In this document: in pieces, positions 26,883-34,516 of the stretch
Layout of the letters: every line of letters begins with the position of its first letter
Numbering within the stretch: position 1 is the first letter of the stretch
DNA from: Oceanipulchritudo sp049975345
Lineage (GTDB): Bacteria > Verrucomicrobiota > Verrucomicrobiia > Opitutales > Oceanipulchritudinaceae
DNA length: 64,000 bases
Assembly: GCA_049975345.1 (NCBI GenBank)
Contig: JBNGDP010000003.1
Location: 1-64,000 of the forward strand
Reading direction: 5' to 3'
Notes under the pieces: model-generated
Told to the model about the DNA's origin: nothing
What the model saw: the letters and a program-made list of their open reading frames with translations, nothing else
Databases searched by the model: none
Translations under genes and position numbers: made by a program

Positions 26883-28310
26883 GTGAAAATTTGGAATTGT
26901 TCATGGGATCACACCCCCGGCCGCGCGTCCGTGATCGCGCTTTTCCTGCTGCCCCTCCTTCTTCCCGCACAGGTCCTCATGGAAATGTCCGTGGAGAAGA
27001 ACACGGACCTGAATGGCCCGTGGGATTTCCTGCCGCTGGAAGGCTTCCAGATCCAGGAGGGACGGATCCATCACTACACCCCGCTGCCCCGCACCTTCTA
27101 CCAGTTGCGCATCAACCAGGTGGAAAGCGATGACTTCGACAATGACGGCGTTCCCAATGTCGAGGACAATTGTCCCTACACCCCGAATCCCGGACAGGAG
27201 GACGCCAACGGCAACGGGATCGGCGACGCCTGTGAGGACTTCCTTTTTGATCCGAACGACGAAGTCGATAATGATCCCTACGCCGAACCGCCCCAGCTTT
27301 GGGACCAGCGAAAACTGGACGGCAAGGAGCTGAACGAATACCCGGACATCGAGTATCCCCCCGGGGGCGGACCGGATGCCCTCTTGCCCGACAAGGACCC
27401 AGGAACCGCTTCCACTTCCATGCCTGCGGGTTCCACCTTCACCGACTACCCGCCCGACCTGATCGGGGACGAGCCCGATGAAGTCACCGACCCGTTCAAC
27501 TGCCCCCTCGACAATTACTTTGTCATGGAAACCGGCAGCCATGCCAACGCCGGCAGCGACGTCGAGGCCATCGAGCTCTGGCTGGGCGACTTTGTCGTCT
27601 ACCTGCTCGCCCCCAGTGTCGGCTTCCAGCCCAACCAGGTCATCACCTGGGACTTCAATAACAGTTCCTGCGTCAGTTGCTGGGCGGACATGGACCCCGA
27701 CGACTGGGACTCCGTGCGCCTGCTCACCCGCAGTTCCGACGGTATCCAGGTCAGCCGCGTCACCATGGTCCACAGCCATTGCACCGTGCTGGAGGCCGAA
27801 CCCCGCGCCTGGCTCGACAAGCGCTACGCCCGGGTCCTTGATTTCAGCATCGAGAACGCCCTCACCCGCTGGGACGAGCTCTTCCTGACCCGCCGCACCG
27901 CCCTCTACTACGCCTCCCAGGACCTCGGCCAGACCGGCTCCATCAAGTACGTCAACGCCGACACCGCCTGGTGCAGCGAGTTCACCTCCTGGGCCATACG
28001 GCAGACCGGCCTCAACACCCCGACCGGCTCGATCAACACCAATGACATGCAGGCCTACTTCCTTTCCGTGGGCCGCTACTATACCCGCGCGGATTGCATG
28101 AACGGTGTCTACGAACTGCGGCCCGGCGACTACATGAGCATCAACGACGGCGAACACAGCGTCCTCTTCGCCGGCTGGAAAACCATGGCCGGGGACAAAC
28201 CCGCCAACGGCGACGTCTACTACACCATCGAGGGGAATACCTGCAAGGCCGTCCGCATCCGCGAGCGCTCCTGGAACGACCACGTCGAGTTCGTCGGCAA
28301 TGCGCAGTAG
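26883..28310 (+). CDS. Secreted protein with thrombospondin-type-3 repeat and CHAP/NlpC-like C-terminal domain
   Basis: I use the GTG at 26883, preceded by AAGGA at a good distance, because the signal peptide (VIALFLLPLLLPAQV) follows; the product is 475 residues. A calcium-binding thrombospondin-type-3 segment lies near residues 80-120 (DFDNDGVPNVEDNCPYTPNP, DANGNGIGDACED). After an acidic, proline-rich stretch the C-terminal domain contains Cys in NADTAWCSEFTSWAIRQTG and His in SINDGEHSVLFAGW. That spacing resembles CHAP/NlpC-P60 papain-like amidases. Cell-wall cleavage is therefore possible but unproven. It converges on the CsgG-like gene at 28335. Confidence 0.7.
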   Translation: MKIWNCSWDHTPGRASVIALFLLPLLLPAQVLMEMSVEKNTDLNGPWDFLPLEGFQIQEGRIHHYTPLPRTFYQLRINQVESDDFDNDGVPNVEDNCPYTPNPGQEDANGNGIGDACEDFLFDPNDEVDNDPYAEPPQLWDQRKLDGKELNEYPDIEYPPGGGPDALLPDKDPGTASTSMPAGSTFTDYPPDLIGDEPDEVTDPFNCPLDNYFVMETGSHANAGSDVEAIELWLGDFVVYLLAPSVGFQPNQVITWDFNNSSCVSCWADMDPDDWDSVRLLTRSSDGIQVSRVTMVHSHCTVLEAEPRAWLDKRYARVLDFSIENALTRWDELFLTRRTALYYASQDLGQTGSIKYVNADTAWCSEFTSWAIRQTGLNTPTGSINTNDMQAYFLSVGRYYTRADCMNGVYELRPGDYMSINDGEHSVLFAGWKTMAGDKPANGDVYYTIEGNTCKAVRIRERSWNDHVEFVGNAQ

Positions 28311-28334
28311 GCCTTGTTTCCCAAACCTGCAGGT

Positions 28335-29174
28335 TTAATCGGCGCTGCCGGTCTTGACCGTCTTTTCCTCCTCCACCTCGACCCGGATATCGGCGCTCCG
28401 GACGAGGGGCACATGGAAATTGGTGCCGTCGCGGACCATGACCTTCTTGTCCCAGACCTCGAAGCCGGGGAGGCTGACGCGGATCCGGTGCAGGCCCTCG
28501 GGAATTTCCAGGGGCGCGCCGGTATTGCCGTAAAAGACCCCGTCAATCTCAATGGAGGCGTTTTCCGGTTCGGAGGTGATGGTCACGAAAGCCGGCTCGG
28601 AAGGCAGTTCCTCCTCCACCCGGAACACCGGACTAGCGAGAATGGCGCTGGAGAGGCGGTCGGCGACGATGCGCCCAAGTTTGGCGTCGATGGTCGTATC
28701 AAGGACGCGCGTGCCTGATCCCTGGTTCTGCTTTTCCTCCGCCATTTCCGTCTTCGAGAAAACGACCCGTCCGGTCTGTGTTTCGAGGATCCGGACCGCC
28801 ACTTCCAGACGGTGGAAAGTGGTCCGGGTCCGCACCCCGTATCCGGAAAAGTCCCGCACTTCCCTCCCGAAATCCACGACTTCCCCGGTCAGGATATAGT
28901 CGATCCCGCTCAGCTTGCCAAGGGCCACCGCCGTTGTGGGGTCCACCATGCCGGAGGACTGGAATCCCTGCTCCCGCAGAAGGGAATCCAGTTTGTCCCG
29001 TTCATAGAACACGAACTGGCCGGAGTTGATCAGGTTTTCCGTGATCAGGTTGGGAACAATACGGTCCACGGTGCCATCGAAATGAGTGCCGAAATCCGCG
29101 ACCCCGATCGTGGGCGCGGAGGAAAGGGCGGATCCCGCCATCAGGAGGAGGAAAAAGGGAAGGATGGGTTTCAT
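28335..29174 (-). CDS. CsgG/penicillin-binding-protein-activator-like protein with PEGA domain
   Basis: The 279-residue exported protein has the signal LPFFLLLMAGSALSS. Residues 20-190 form a CsgG-like alpha/beta domain (TIGVADFGTHFDGTVDRIVP, FVFYERDKLDSLLREQGFQ, IDYILTGEVVDF). A C-terminal PEGA beta-sandwich follows (VTITSEPENASIEIDGVFYG, GLHRIRVSLPGFE). CsgG-like domains assemble periplasmic or outer-membrane complexes; PEGA domains are thought to bind surface layers. It follows the related gene at 29193 by 18 bp on the same strand and is probably co-transcribed with it. Confidence 0.8.
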   Translation of the reverse strand: MKPILPFFLLLMAGSALSSAPTIGVADFGTHFDGTVDRIVPNLITENLINSGQFVFYERDKLDSLLREQGFQSSGMVDPTTAVALGKLSGIDYILTGEVVDFGREVRDFSGYGVRTRTTFHRLEVAVRILETQTGRVVFSKTEMAEEKQNQGSGTRVLDTTIDAKLGRIVADRLSSAILASPVFRVEEELPSEPAFVTITSEPENASIEIDGVFYGNTGAPLEIPEGLHRIRVSLPGFEVWDKKVMVRDGTNFHVPLVRSADIRVEVEEEKTVKTGSAD

Positions 29175-29192
29175 TTTGCCGCTCCTTTGGAA

Positions 29193-30182
29193 TTACATTG
29201 CCGTCTTGTCGAAAACCACCGCATCGCCGCGCACCGGAGGCGTACCCTCCACCAGTTCGGCGTAGGCAACCTTTTCCGAAACCCGGTTGACCTTGATCTT
29301 CCCGGTGACCGCGCCCTCGAACACGTCCAGAATTTCACCCGTGGCAGGGTCGGTCAGCACTTCCCCGGCCTCCCGGACCAGGAAGACGTCCCCGGCGGTG
29401 ACACCGTAATTCTCGCCACGGTTGATGACGATCATTTCAGGACTCCGCACCGTCACCACATTGGCCGTGATCTCGTAATCCTCCATCTCCAAGGCGATGA
29501 ACTCCACCGCTTTCGAAATGGCATCCTGGGCCGCTTCCCCAAGTGGCGTTTCCGCAAAGCCCGCCAGGTCCCCGCCAAATCCCCGGGTACTGTATCCCAG
29601 CCGCAGCTTGCTGCCGCCGGCCTTGCCGAGGATGCGTTTGCTGGCCACAACCGTGCTACTGGTCGTGTCGATCAACTTCACGACCAGTTCCAGTTCCGAC
29701 TCGCTTCCACCGAGCCCGATCCGGATGCCCTTGAAACCAATGCCGCCACCGGTGCCCTGCGTCTCCTGCGAGACCCGCGTCACGGTCCCTGTGGCCAGGT
29801 ACTTCGCGGTCCGAATCAAGCCGGTCTGCGCCACCTCCGTGGCTTCCGCCGCCCGGCCGCTCGCCGCAAGATCCTGCTCCGCGATGACGTTCCCCAGCTC
29901 CTGCCGCTCCACGATGACAAACCGTCCCGATTCCGAAAGGGCCGATTCCAGCATCATCGCCAGCCCTCCACCAAGCTCGACCTGCGCACGGTAATTCTGG
30001 GGATTGTCAAACCCCGTCACCGCCAGCGCATGCTTGATCCCGGTGTACTCCGGCAATTCAACCTGCGATTTCCCCTCCTCGGACTCGGCGTCCTTCTTCA
30101 GCGCCTTTCCCAGAAAGGCCTGCCCCGGCGTCGCCAAAACCGCGAAACACGCCATCATTCCAACAATCCTGTAGCTTTTCAT
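29193..30182 (-). CDS. CsgG-like exported protein
   Basis: The ATG at 30182 opens a signal peptide (MKSYRIVGMMACFAVLATPG) and has a GGAAG upstream, so it is chosen over an in-frame start at 30239; the product is 329 residues. The CsgG/curli-assembly-type fold is indicated by ALAVTGFDNPQNYRAQVELG, RFVIVERQELGNVIAEQDLA and TAKYLATGTVTRVSQ. A C-terminal extension (about 250-329) with NRGENYGVTAGDVFLVRE looks like a FlgT-C-type small beta-barrel. It is the first gene of a two-gene unit with the PEGA protein downstream. The role is probably envelope complex assembly. Confidence 0.8.
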   Translation of the reverse strand: MKSYRIVGMMACFAVLATPGQAFLGKALKKDAESEEGKSQVELPEYTGIKHALAVTGFDNPQNYRAQVELGGGLAMMLESALSESGRFVIVERQELGNVIAEQDLAASGRAAEATEVAQTGLIRTAKYLATGTVTRVSQETQGTGGGIGFKGIRIGLGGSESELELVVKLIDTTSSTVVASKRILGKAGGSKLRLGYSTRGFGGDLAGFAETPLGEAAQDAISKAVEFIALEMEDYEITANVVTVRSPEMIVINRGENYGVTAGDVFLVREAGEVLTDPATGEILDVFEGAVTGKIKVNRVSEKVAYAELVEGTPPVRGDAVVFDKTAM

Positions 30183-30299
30183 AATAACTTCCATTAGCGG
30201 AATTTTGACAGCGCTCCAAGTCCTTTTTGATGTTTCCAAGTCAGGATAAGCGGCACGGAACCTGCTGCCGCAATCCGGGGAAACCTTTTCCCCTCACCC

Positions 30300-30358
30300 A
30301 TTCCCGGTTGCCGGATGTCTCCTGGTGTCAGCAGACGGCAGCCGGGAATCTTTTTTTC
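30300..30358 (+). terminator. Rho-independent-terminator-like hairpin, plus-strand orientation
   Basis: attcccgg...ccgggaat, extended by ttgccg/cggcag, gives a nearly perfect 14-bp stem followed by a run of T on the plus strand. No plus-strand gene ends here, so it may block antisense transcription or be part of a repeat element. The rest of 30183-30425 holds the leader of the 29193 gene and the repeat described next. Confidence 0.5.
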
Positions 30359-30363
30359 TTTTA

Positions 30364-30452
30364 GACAAAGGACGAAGGACGAAGGACAAAGGACGAAGGT
30401 CGTTATTGCCCTTTGCCTTTCGTCCTTAGTCCTTCGTCCTTCGTCCTTCGTC
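30364..30452. repeat. Inverted array of heptamer repeats (ggacgaa / ttcgtcc)
   Basis: The left arm is a tandem of aggacga/aggacaa units and the right arm is the reverse complement (tcgtccttcgtcct), separated by about 16 bases, so the whole can fold into an imperfect hairpin. The right arm encodes the last residues of the PP2C gene (RDEGRRTKD). A one-sided copy lies at 37711-37790. Confidence 0.75.
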
Positions 30453-31277
30453 CCTCGCCCGAACCACCACCACCGTGGTGTTATCGCGGCCGGATTCGGA
30501 GAGGGCCTCCTCCATGAGGCGGCGGGACGGGGAAAGGCCGTTGAGGCGCGGCGGGGGATCGAGGAGAATCCGCCGGATGCTGCTGTCCCAGAGCCCCTCG
30601 ATCAAGCCGTCGGTACAAAGGACCAGGCGTTCCCCTGGCTGCAGGGCAAAAGAGCCTGCCTGCGGTTGGAGGGTGGAGGTTTTGCCCCCGAGGCACATCT
30701 GCAACATGTGCCGGCCCTCATGATAGCGGGCCTCCCGCTCGTTGAGCTTGCCCTGCCGGAAGAGCCAGCCGACGTGGGTGTGATCCTCGGTCACCTGCTC
30801 CATCCGTCCATCCGGGGGGATCCGGTAGATCCGGCTGTCTCCAACGTGGCAGAAATACCCCTTCCACGGGGTGAGCCAGACCATGCTCAGGGTCGCCCCC
30901 ATGCCGCTGCATTCCTCGTAGTGGCGGCCCATGACGACCATTTCCGCGTGGATTTGCTCAAAGAGCGCCACCAGGACCTTCTCATGGGCTCCTTCCGCCT
31001 GCAGGGAATCCGTGCGGAACTGCTTGGGAAAGCGCTGGGTGATGGCCTGAACGGCGATGCGGCTGGCGAACTCCCCGGCATTGGCCCCGCCCATGCCGTC
31101 GCTGACCGCGAACACGAAATCCCCCAGCGCGAAATCCGCCTCCCCCTCCTTCCCGAGCAGATGAACCTCGTCCGCGTCAAAGGTCAGGGCGAGGAAAGCA
31201 TCCTCGTTGTTCTTGCGGAAGGGGCCCTTGTCGGTCAGCCCCCACCATTGAATATCGCAGGCTTCCTCCTTGCCCAT
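30426..31277 (-). CDS. PP2C-type serine/threonine phosphatase (Stp1/PrpC-like)
   Basis: The 283-residue phosphatase carries the PPM metal-binding motifs in order: WGLTDKGPFRKNNEDAF (about 12-28), FAVSDGMGGANAGEFASRIA, FCHVGDSRIYRIPPDG, LVLCTDGLIEGLWD and GRDNTTVVVV. It removes phosphate from Ser/Thr residues and normally counteracts a kinase. The ATG overlaps the stop of the upstream kinase gene by one base (TGATG), so they form a reversible-phosphorylation pair. The last nine residues are encoded by the heptamer repeat, indicating that the repeat has replaced or extended the original 3' end. Confidence 0.92.
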   Translation of the reverse strand: MGKEEACDIQWWGLTDKGPFRKNNEDAFLALTFDADEVHLLGKEGEADFALGDFVFAVSDGMGGANAGEFASRIAVQAITQRFPKQFRTDSLQAEGAHEKVLVALFEQIHAEMVVMGRHYEECSGMGATLSMVWLTPWKGYFCHVGDSRIYRIPPDGRMEQVTEDHTHVGWLFRQGKLNEREARYHEGRHMLQMCLGGKTSTLQPQAGSFALQPGERLVLCTDGLIEGLWDSSIRRILLDPPPRLNGLSPSRRLMEEALSESGRDNTTVVVVRARDEGRRTKD

Positions 31278-31822
31278 CACTTCCCCTGCTCCTGCTCCGG
31301 CTCTTGCTCCTGCTCCTGCTCCTGCTCCTGCTCTTGCTCCTGCTCCTGCTCCTGCTCCTGCTCAATCGCCCGCAGTTCCTGCAGTGCCTTGGCGTACTTC
31401 TTGTCCTTGTTCAGTTCCTCCAGTTCCTCCAGCGAAAACCCCTCCCCGGTCGCCGTGATCGTGGCAAACTCAAAGTCGATCACGCAGAACCGGCCAAGGT
31501 CCGCGTTGTAGGTCACATTCCGTGCAAAGGGATCGTTGTGGCGCACCCCGTACTGTTCCAGTTCCTGGAAAAGGTGCTCCAGCTTGTCATGGCTGATTTT
31601 ATCCACGATGGTCCCGCAGTTCGTGGTGACCATGTATAATTTTTCAGCATCCGCCTCGAGGACCCGCGGGACAAATGGGCAATTTTGCTTTTCGAGATAC
31701 CGCAGGACCTGCAATTCATTCTCGAAGCGCCGCTTGGCAAGGGGACCGCGGAAGGTTTTGTGGACGCGTCCGTCGTACCCGATGCGGACGGTCGCTTGCT
31801 TGGAATCTTTTACATCTTGCAT
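31277..31822 (-). CDS. Small protein kinase-like protein with Glu-Gln repeat tail
   Basis: The 181-residue protein is a compact kinase-fold protein of the Kdo/RIO-like type. An N-lobe (VHKTFRGPLAKRRFENELQVL) is followed by a catalytic loop RHNDPFARNVTYN, in which the Asp of HND is the likely base, and a metal-binding RFCVIDFEFA (DFE in place of DFG). The C-terminal ~25 residues are alternating Glu-Gln encoded by a ctgctc hexanucleotide repeat (31290-31365) prone to length change. It is paired with the PP2C gene, whose start overlaps its stop. Confidence 0.75.
   Translation of the reverse strand: MQDVKDSKQATVRIGYDGRVHKTFRGPLAKRRFENELQVLRYLEKQNCPFVPRVLEADAEKLYMVTTNCGTIVDKISHDKLEHLFQELEQYGVRHNDPFARNVTYNADLGRFCVIDFEFATITATGEGFSLEELEELNKDKKYAKALQELRAIEQEQEQEQEQEQEQEQEQEQEPEQEQGK
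31290..31365. repeat. Hexanucleotide (ctgctc) microsatellite in coding sequence
   Basis: About twelve near-perfect copies of ctgctc, with a few c-to-t and t-to-g variants, encode an alternating Gln-Glu tail on the minus strand. Because the unit is a multiple of three, slippage would alter tail length without a frameshift. Confidence 0.85.
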
Positions 31823-31881
31823 GGCTTGAATCTTTCAGTCCCCGGAGAGGACGGAGATTTTTTTAATCATTCTTGAACAAT

Positions 31882-31897
31882 TGGCCCGGAAACTGCA
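31882..31897 (+). promoter_or_regulatory. Sigma-54 (-24/-12) promoter of glutamine synthetase
   Basis: TGGCCCG, four bases, then CTGCA matches the sigma-54 consensus TGGCACG-N4-TTGCA with two mismatches. The invariant GG and GC pairs have the required 12-base offset. The predicted start near 31908 leaves about 70 bases of leader before the ATG at 31980. Nitrogen-regulated sigma-54 control of glutamine synthetase is well established in other bacteria. Confidence 0.7.
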
Positions 31898-31979
31898 TTT
31901 CACTTCCTTGAATCGGCGGAGGCCTCGTCAGGAGACGGGGCTGCAAACCGGCAACTGACACCTGAAACAAATCTAAAAT

Positions 31980-32990
31980 ATGGCGAAATACAAGCTTGAG
32001 TACATTTGGCTCGACGGCTACATGCCGGAGCCGAATATGCGTGGTAAAACCAAGATCCTCGACAAGGCACCGGCCTCCGTCGAGGATTGCCCGGAATGGG
32101 GATTTGACGGCAGCTCGACGCTGCAGGCCGAGGGGCACGACTCCGACTGTATCCTGAAGCCGGTCCGGCTCTACCCGGACGCCGGGCGCAACAATGCCTT
32201 CATTGTCCTCTGTGAGGTCTATCTCCCCAGCGGCGACCCGCACCCGACCAATTTCCGGGCCAAGATTCCGCACGATCCGGGCACATGGGCCGGTTTCGAG
32301 CAGGAATACTTCATGATGCAGGACGGCCGTCCGCTCGGGTTCCCGGAATTCGGTTATCCGAATCCGCAGGGCAAGTACTACACGGGCGTTGGCTACGACC
32401 ATGTCGGGGACATCGCCCGCCAGATCGCCGATGAGCACCTTGAGCTTTGCCTGGAAGCCGGCATTAACCACGAGGGCATCAACGCCGAAGTGGCCAAGGG
32501 CCAGTGGGAATTCCAGATCTTCGCCAAGGGGTCCAAGACCGCCGCCGACGACGTCTGGGTCGCCCGCTACCTCCTCATGCGCCTGACCGAAAAGTACGGC
32601 GTCACGATCGAGCTCCACTGCAAGCCGCTCAGCGGCGACTGGAACGGTTCCGGGATGCACTGCAACTTCTCCACGGAGTACCTGCGGGAGAGCGGCGGGA
32701 AGGATTACTTCCTCAAGCTCATGGACGCTTTCGAAAAGAACCGGGACGAGCACATCGCCGCTTACGGTCCGGACAACCAGTTGCGCCTGACCGGGCTCCA
32801 CGAGACCCAGTCGATCGACAAGTTCAGCTGGGGCGTGGCCGACCGCGGCGCCTCCATCCGCGTCCCGCACAGTTTTGTGAAGAACAATTACAAGGGATAT
32901 CTCGAGGACCGTCGCCCGAATTCGCAGGCGGATCCCTACAAGGTCATCGGCCGCATCCTCAAGACCATCGAGGAAGTCCCGACCAACTAG
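31980..32990 (+). CDS. Glutamine synthetase, type II (eukaryotic-type GSII)
   Basis: The 336-residue enzyme joins ammonia and glutamate using ATP. Length and sequence fit GSII rather than the 470-residue GSI: LEYIWLDGYM at the N-terminus, the substrate-binding loop WGFDGSSTLQAEGHDSDCIL, the ATP/metal segment GTWAGFEQEYFMM, NHEGINAEVAKGQWEFQI, HCKPLSGDWNGSGMHCNFST and the C-terminal DRGASIRVP. It lacks GSI adenylylation features, so control is probably transcriptional through the sigma-54 promoter upstream. A strong terminator follows. Confidence 0.95.
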   Translation: MAKYKLEYIWLDGYMPEPNMRGKTKILDKAPASVEDCPEWGFDGSSTLQAEGHDSDCILKPVRLYPDAGRNNAFIVLCEVYLPSGDPHPTNFRAKIPHDPGTWAGFEQEYFMMQDGRPLGFPEFGYPNPQGKYYTGVGYDHVGDIARQIADEHLELCLEAGINHEGINAEVAKGQWEFQIFAKGSKTAADDVWVARYLLMRLTEKYGVTIELHCKPLSGDWNGSGMHCNFSTEYLRESGGKDYFLKLMDAFEKNRDEHIAAYGPDNQLRLTGLHETQSIDKFSWGVADRGASIRVPHSFVKNNYKGYLEDRRPNSQADPYKVIGRILKTIEEVPTN

Positions 32991-33029
32991 TATTTGGGGT
33001 TGGGAGATTGCCTTTCTTTGATCTCCTCG

Positions 33030-33068
33030 CGGTCCCGGCTGCCCCATGCAGCGGGACCGCATTTTTTT
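33030..33068 (+). terminator. Rho-independent terminator after glutamine synthetase
   Basis: gcggtcccg and cgggaccgc form a nine-base-pair GC stem around a short loop containing a further ctgc/gcag pairing, followed by a run of seven T. It lies 40 bases after the stop codon of the glutamine synthetase gene. Confidence 0.9.
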
Positions 33069-33185
33069 GCCGGTTTCACCAAGGTTTGATGCAATTGAGG
33101 CGGGCATTCGTGGCGCGCGCGCTTGCGCGCCGCTGCCAAGGCACAGGGAGACCATCCGCCCTTCGGCTGGCTCAGGGCAGGTAAG

Positions 33186-33239
33186 CGGAGGTCCCACGCC
33201 CATGCTCCACCTGATCAATCCATACTGAAAGCGGTATTA
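33186..33239. repeat. 54-bp dispersed repeat, copy 2
   Basis: This is identical to bases 1-54. It is preceded by a GC-rich palindromic run (gcgcgcgcgcttgcgcgc near 33114) and followed directly by a short tandem of cctaat units (33253-33265). The region 33240-33427 holds no strong gene. Confidence 0.8.
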
Positions 33240-33280
33240 TATACACTCCTCATCCTAATCCTAATCTGAATGGCACTCGC

Positions 33281-33409
33281 TTAAGGAGGGCTTTCGAGGA
33301 TTTTCCCCAGTGGCTTCCCAGGGGGAATGGGATGCTCAGAATAGCCAACGCGCCTTACCAAGGAGCAGAGATCCTCACGGCCCTCCAGGCGGAACTCGAG
33401 TTTGGCCAT
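33281..33409 (-). CDS. Possible small protein (42 residues)
   Basis: An ATG-initiated frame reads MAKLEFRLEGREDLCSLVRR and continues to PGKPLGKILESPP. Composition is protein-like rather than random, but there is no visible ribosome binding site and I recognise no family. It may be a fragment. It sits between the dispersed repeat and the tRNA. Confidence 0.22.
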   Translation of the reverse strand: MAKLEFRLEGREDLCSLVRRVGYSEHPIPPGKPLGKILESPP

Positions 33410-33427
33410 TTAACCGGGTTTTCCGCC

Positions 33428-33457
33428 TTGACTTGCCCCGGACGCTCTTTTGATTAC
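33428..33457 (+). promoter_or_regulatory. Candidate promoter of the tRNA gene
   Basis: TTGACT (33428-33433) is followed, 17-18 bases later, by a weak -10 (tgattac, 33451-33457). The spacing to the tRNA 5' end (33474) is suitable for a short leader. Confidence 0.4.
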
Positions 33458-33473
33458 CTTTCCTTTATCACGT

Positions 33474-33550
33474 GGCAGGGTAGCTCAGATGGTTAGAGCG
33501 CGGGACTCATAAGCCTGAGGTCGCCGGTTCAATCCCGGCCCCTGCTACCA
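33474..33550 (+). tRNA. tRNA-Met (anticodon CAT)
   Basis: The 77-base gene folds into a cloverleaf: acceptor GGCAGGG/CCCTGCT (first pair G-T), TA, D-arm GCTC...GAGC, anticodon loop CTCATAA, variable AGGTC, T-arm GCCGG-TTCAATC-CCGGC, discriminator A and an encoded CCA. The anticodon stem has a G-T pair and an A-G mismatch next to the loop. Anticodon CAT could be elongator Met or the lysidine-modified Ile2 species; it lacks the three G-C pairs of an initiator. It faces the BMC operon with 11 bases in between. Confidence 0.9.
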
Positions 33551-33561
33551 TTTGCGGGGGG

Positions 33562-34488
33562 CTAGAGCACCTTCCGGAGGGTCTCCTGGAGCGCCCGTGC
33601 GGAGGCCTGGAGGCCCTGCTTTTCCTTGGGCCAGAGATCGATGTCGACATGCTCGAGGACCCCGTCCCTGCCGACCACGGTGGGCACGCTGATGGAGACC
33701 TCGCGGATCCCGTAGGCCTTGCCTCGCTGGCTGGAGGAAACGGGAAGGAGTTGATGGCGATTGAGGACGATGGCGTGGACCACCTCGGCGATGGTCGCAC
33801 CGACGGCCCAGCCGGCGCCACCCTTGCGGCGGATGACCTCGGCCCCGCTTCCCTTGGTGCGTTCAAAGAGTTTCTTCTGGAGGGCCGGATTCATGGCCGG
33901 CAGGCCGGCGAGGGGAAGCCCGCCCACGGTCGCCGAGGACCAGACCGGGACCATGGAGTCGCCGTGCTCGCCGAGGATGAGGGCCTTCACCTGCGTCGGG
34001 GCAAGGTCCAGCTCCTGGGCGATCAGGGAGCGGAAGCGCGCGGTGTCCAGCATGGTCCCGAGCCCGAGCACCTGGTGGGCCGGGACGTTGAGCTCGCGGG
34101 TGGCCAGTTCGGTGAGGATGTCGACCGGGTTGGAGACGATGAAAAACTTGGCGCAGTTCAAGTGGCCGGCCGCCTTGATGTCCTCGAGGATGCCCTTGAA
34201 GAGCGAGACGTTGCGGTTGATCAGGTCGAGGCGCGACTCGTCCGGCTTGCGGCGCAGTCCGGCGGTGATGACATAGACGTTGGTGTCCCGGGCGCGCTCG
34301 TAATCGCCGGAATAGATGCGCTGGTCGGCCAGCGAGGACGCACCGTGCAGCAAATCGAGGGCCTCGCCCTCGGCCAGTTCCGCATTGGCGTCCAGTAGCT
34401 GGATTTCCGATACGATTCCCGCGCATTGCAGGGCGAACGCGGCATTGGAGCCGACGCGGCCCCCTCCTCCGATGATGGTCACTTTCAT
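33562..34488 (-). CDS. Lactate/malate dehydrogenase-family protein of the microcompartment locus
   Basis: The 308-residue NAD-dependent dehydrogenase has the Rossmann motif MKVTIIGGGGRVGSNAA, the substrate loop AGLRRKPDESRLDLINRN, the catalytic Asp/Arg region TRELNVPAHQVLGLGTMLD and the catalytic His in LGEHGDSMVP. The residue aligned to position 102, Gln in lactate and Arg in malate dehydrogenases, is Arg. In PV-type microcompartments this enzyme is proposed to recycle NADH by reducing lactaldehyde to propanediol; that remains an inference here. It is the last gene of the operon, 28 bp after the aldolase. Confidence 0.85.
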   Translation of the reverse strand: MKVTIIGGGGRVGSNAAFALQCAGIVSEIQLLDANAELAEGEALDLLHGASSLADQRIYSGDYERARDTNVYVITAGLRRKPDESRLDLINRNVSLFKGILEDIKAAGHLNCAKFFIVSNPVDILTELATRELNVPAHQVLGLGTMLDTARFRSLIAQELDLAPTQVKALILGEHGDSMVPVWSSATVGGLPLAGLPAMNPALQKKLFERTKGSGAEVIRRKGGAGWAVGATIAEVVHAIVLNRHQLLPVSSSQRGKAYGIREVSISVPTVVGRDGVLEHVDIDLWPKEKQGLQASARALQETLRKVL

Positions 34489-34516
34489 GGTTTCGTTTCT
34501 TTTCCTGTAAATCCGT

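Noticed and set aside
31304..31639. Plus-strand frame starting with a run of about 20 leucines
   Set aside because: It is the complement of the ctgctc repeat that encodes the Glu-Gln tail of the kinase on the other strand; no other support.
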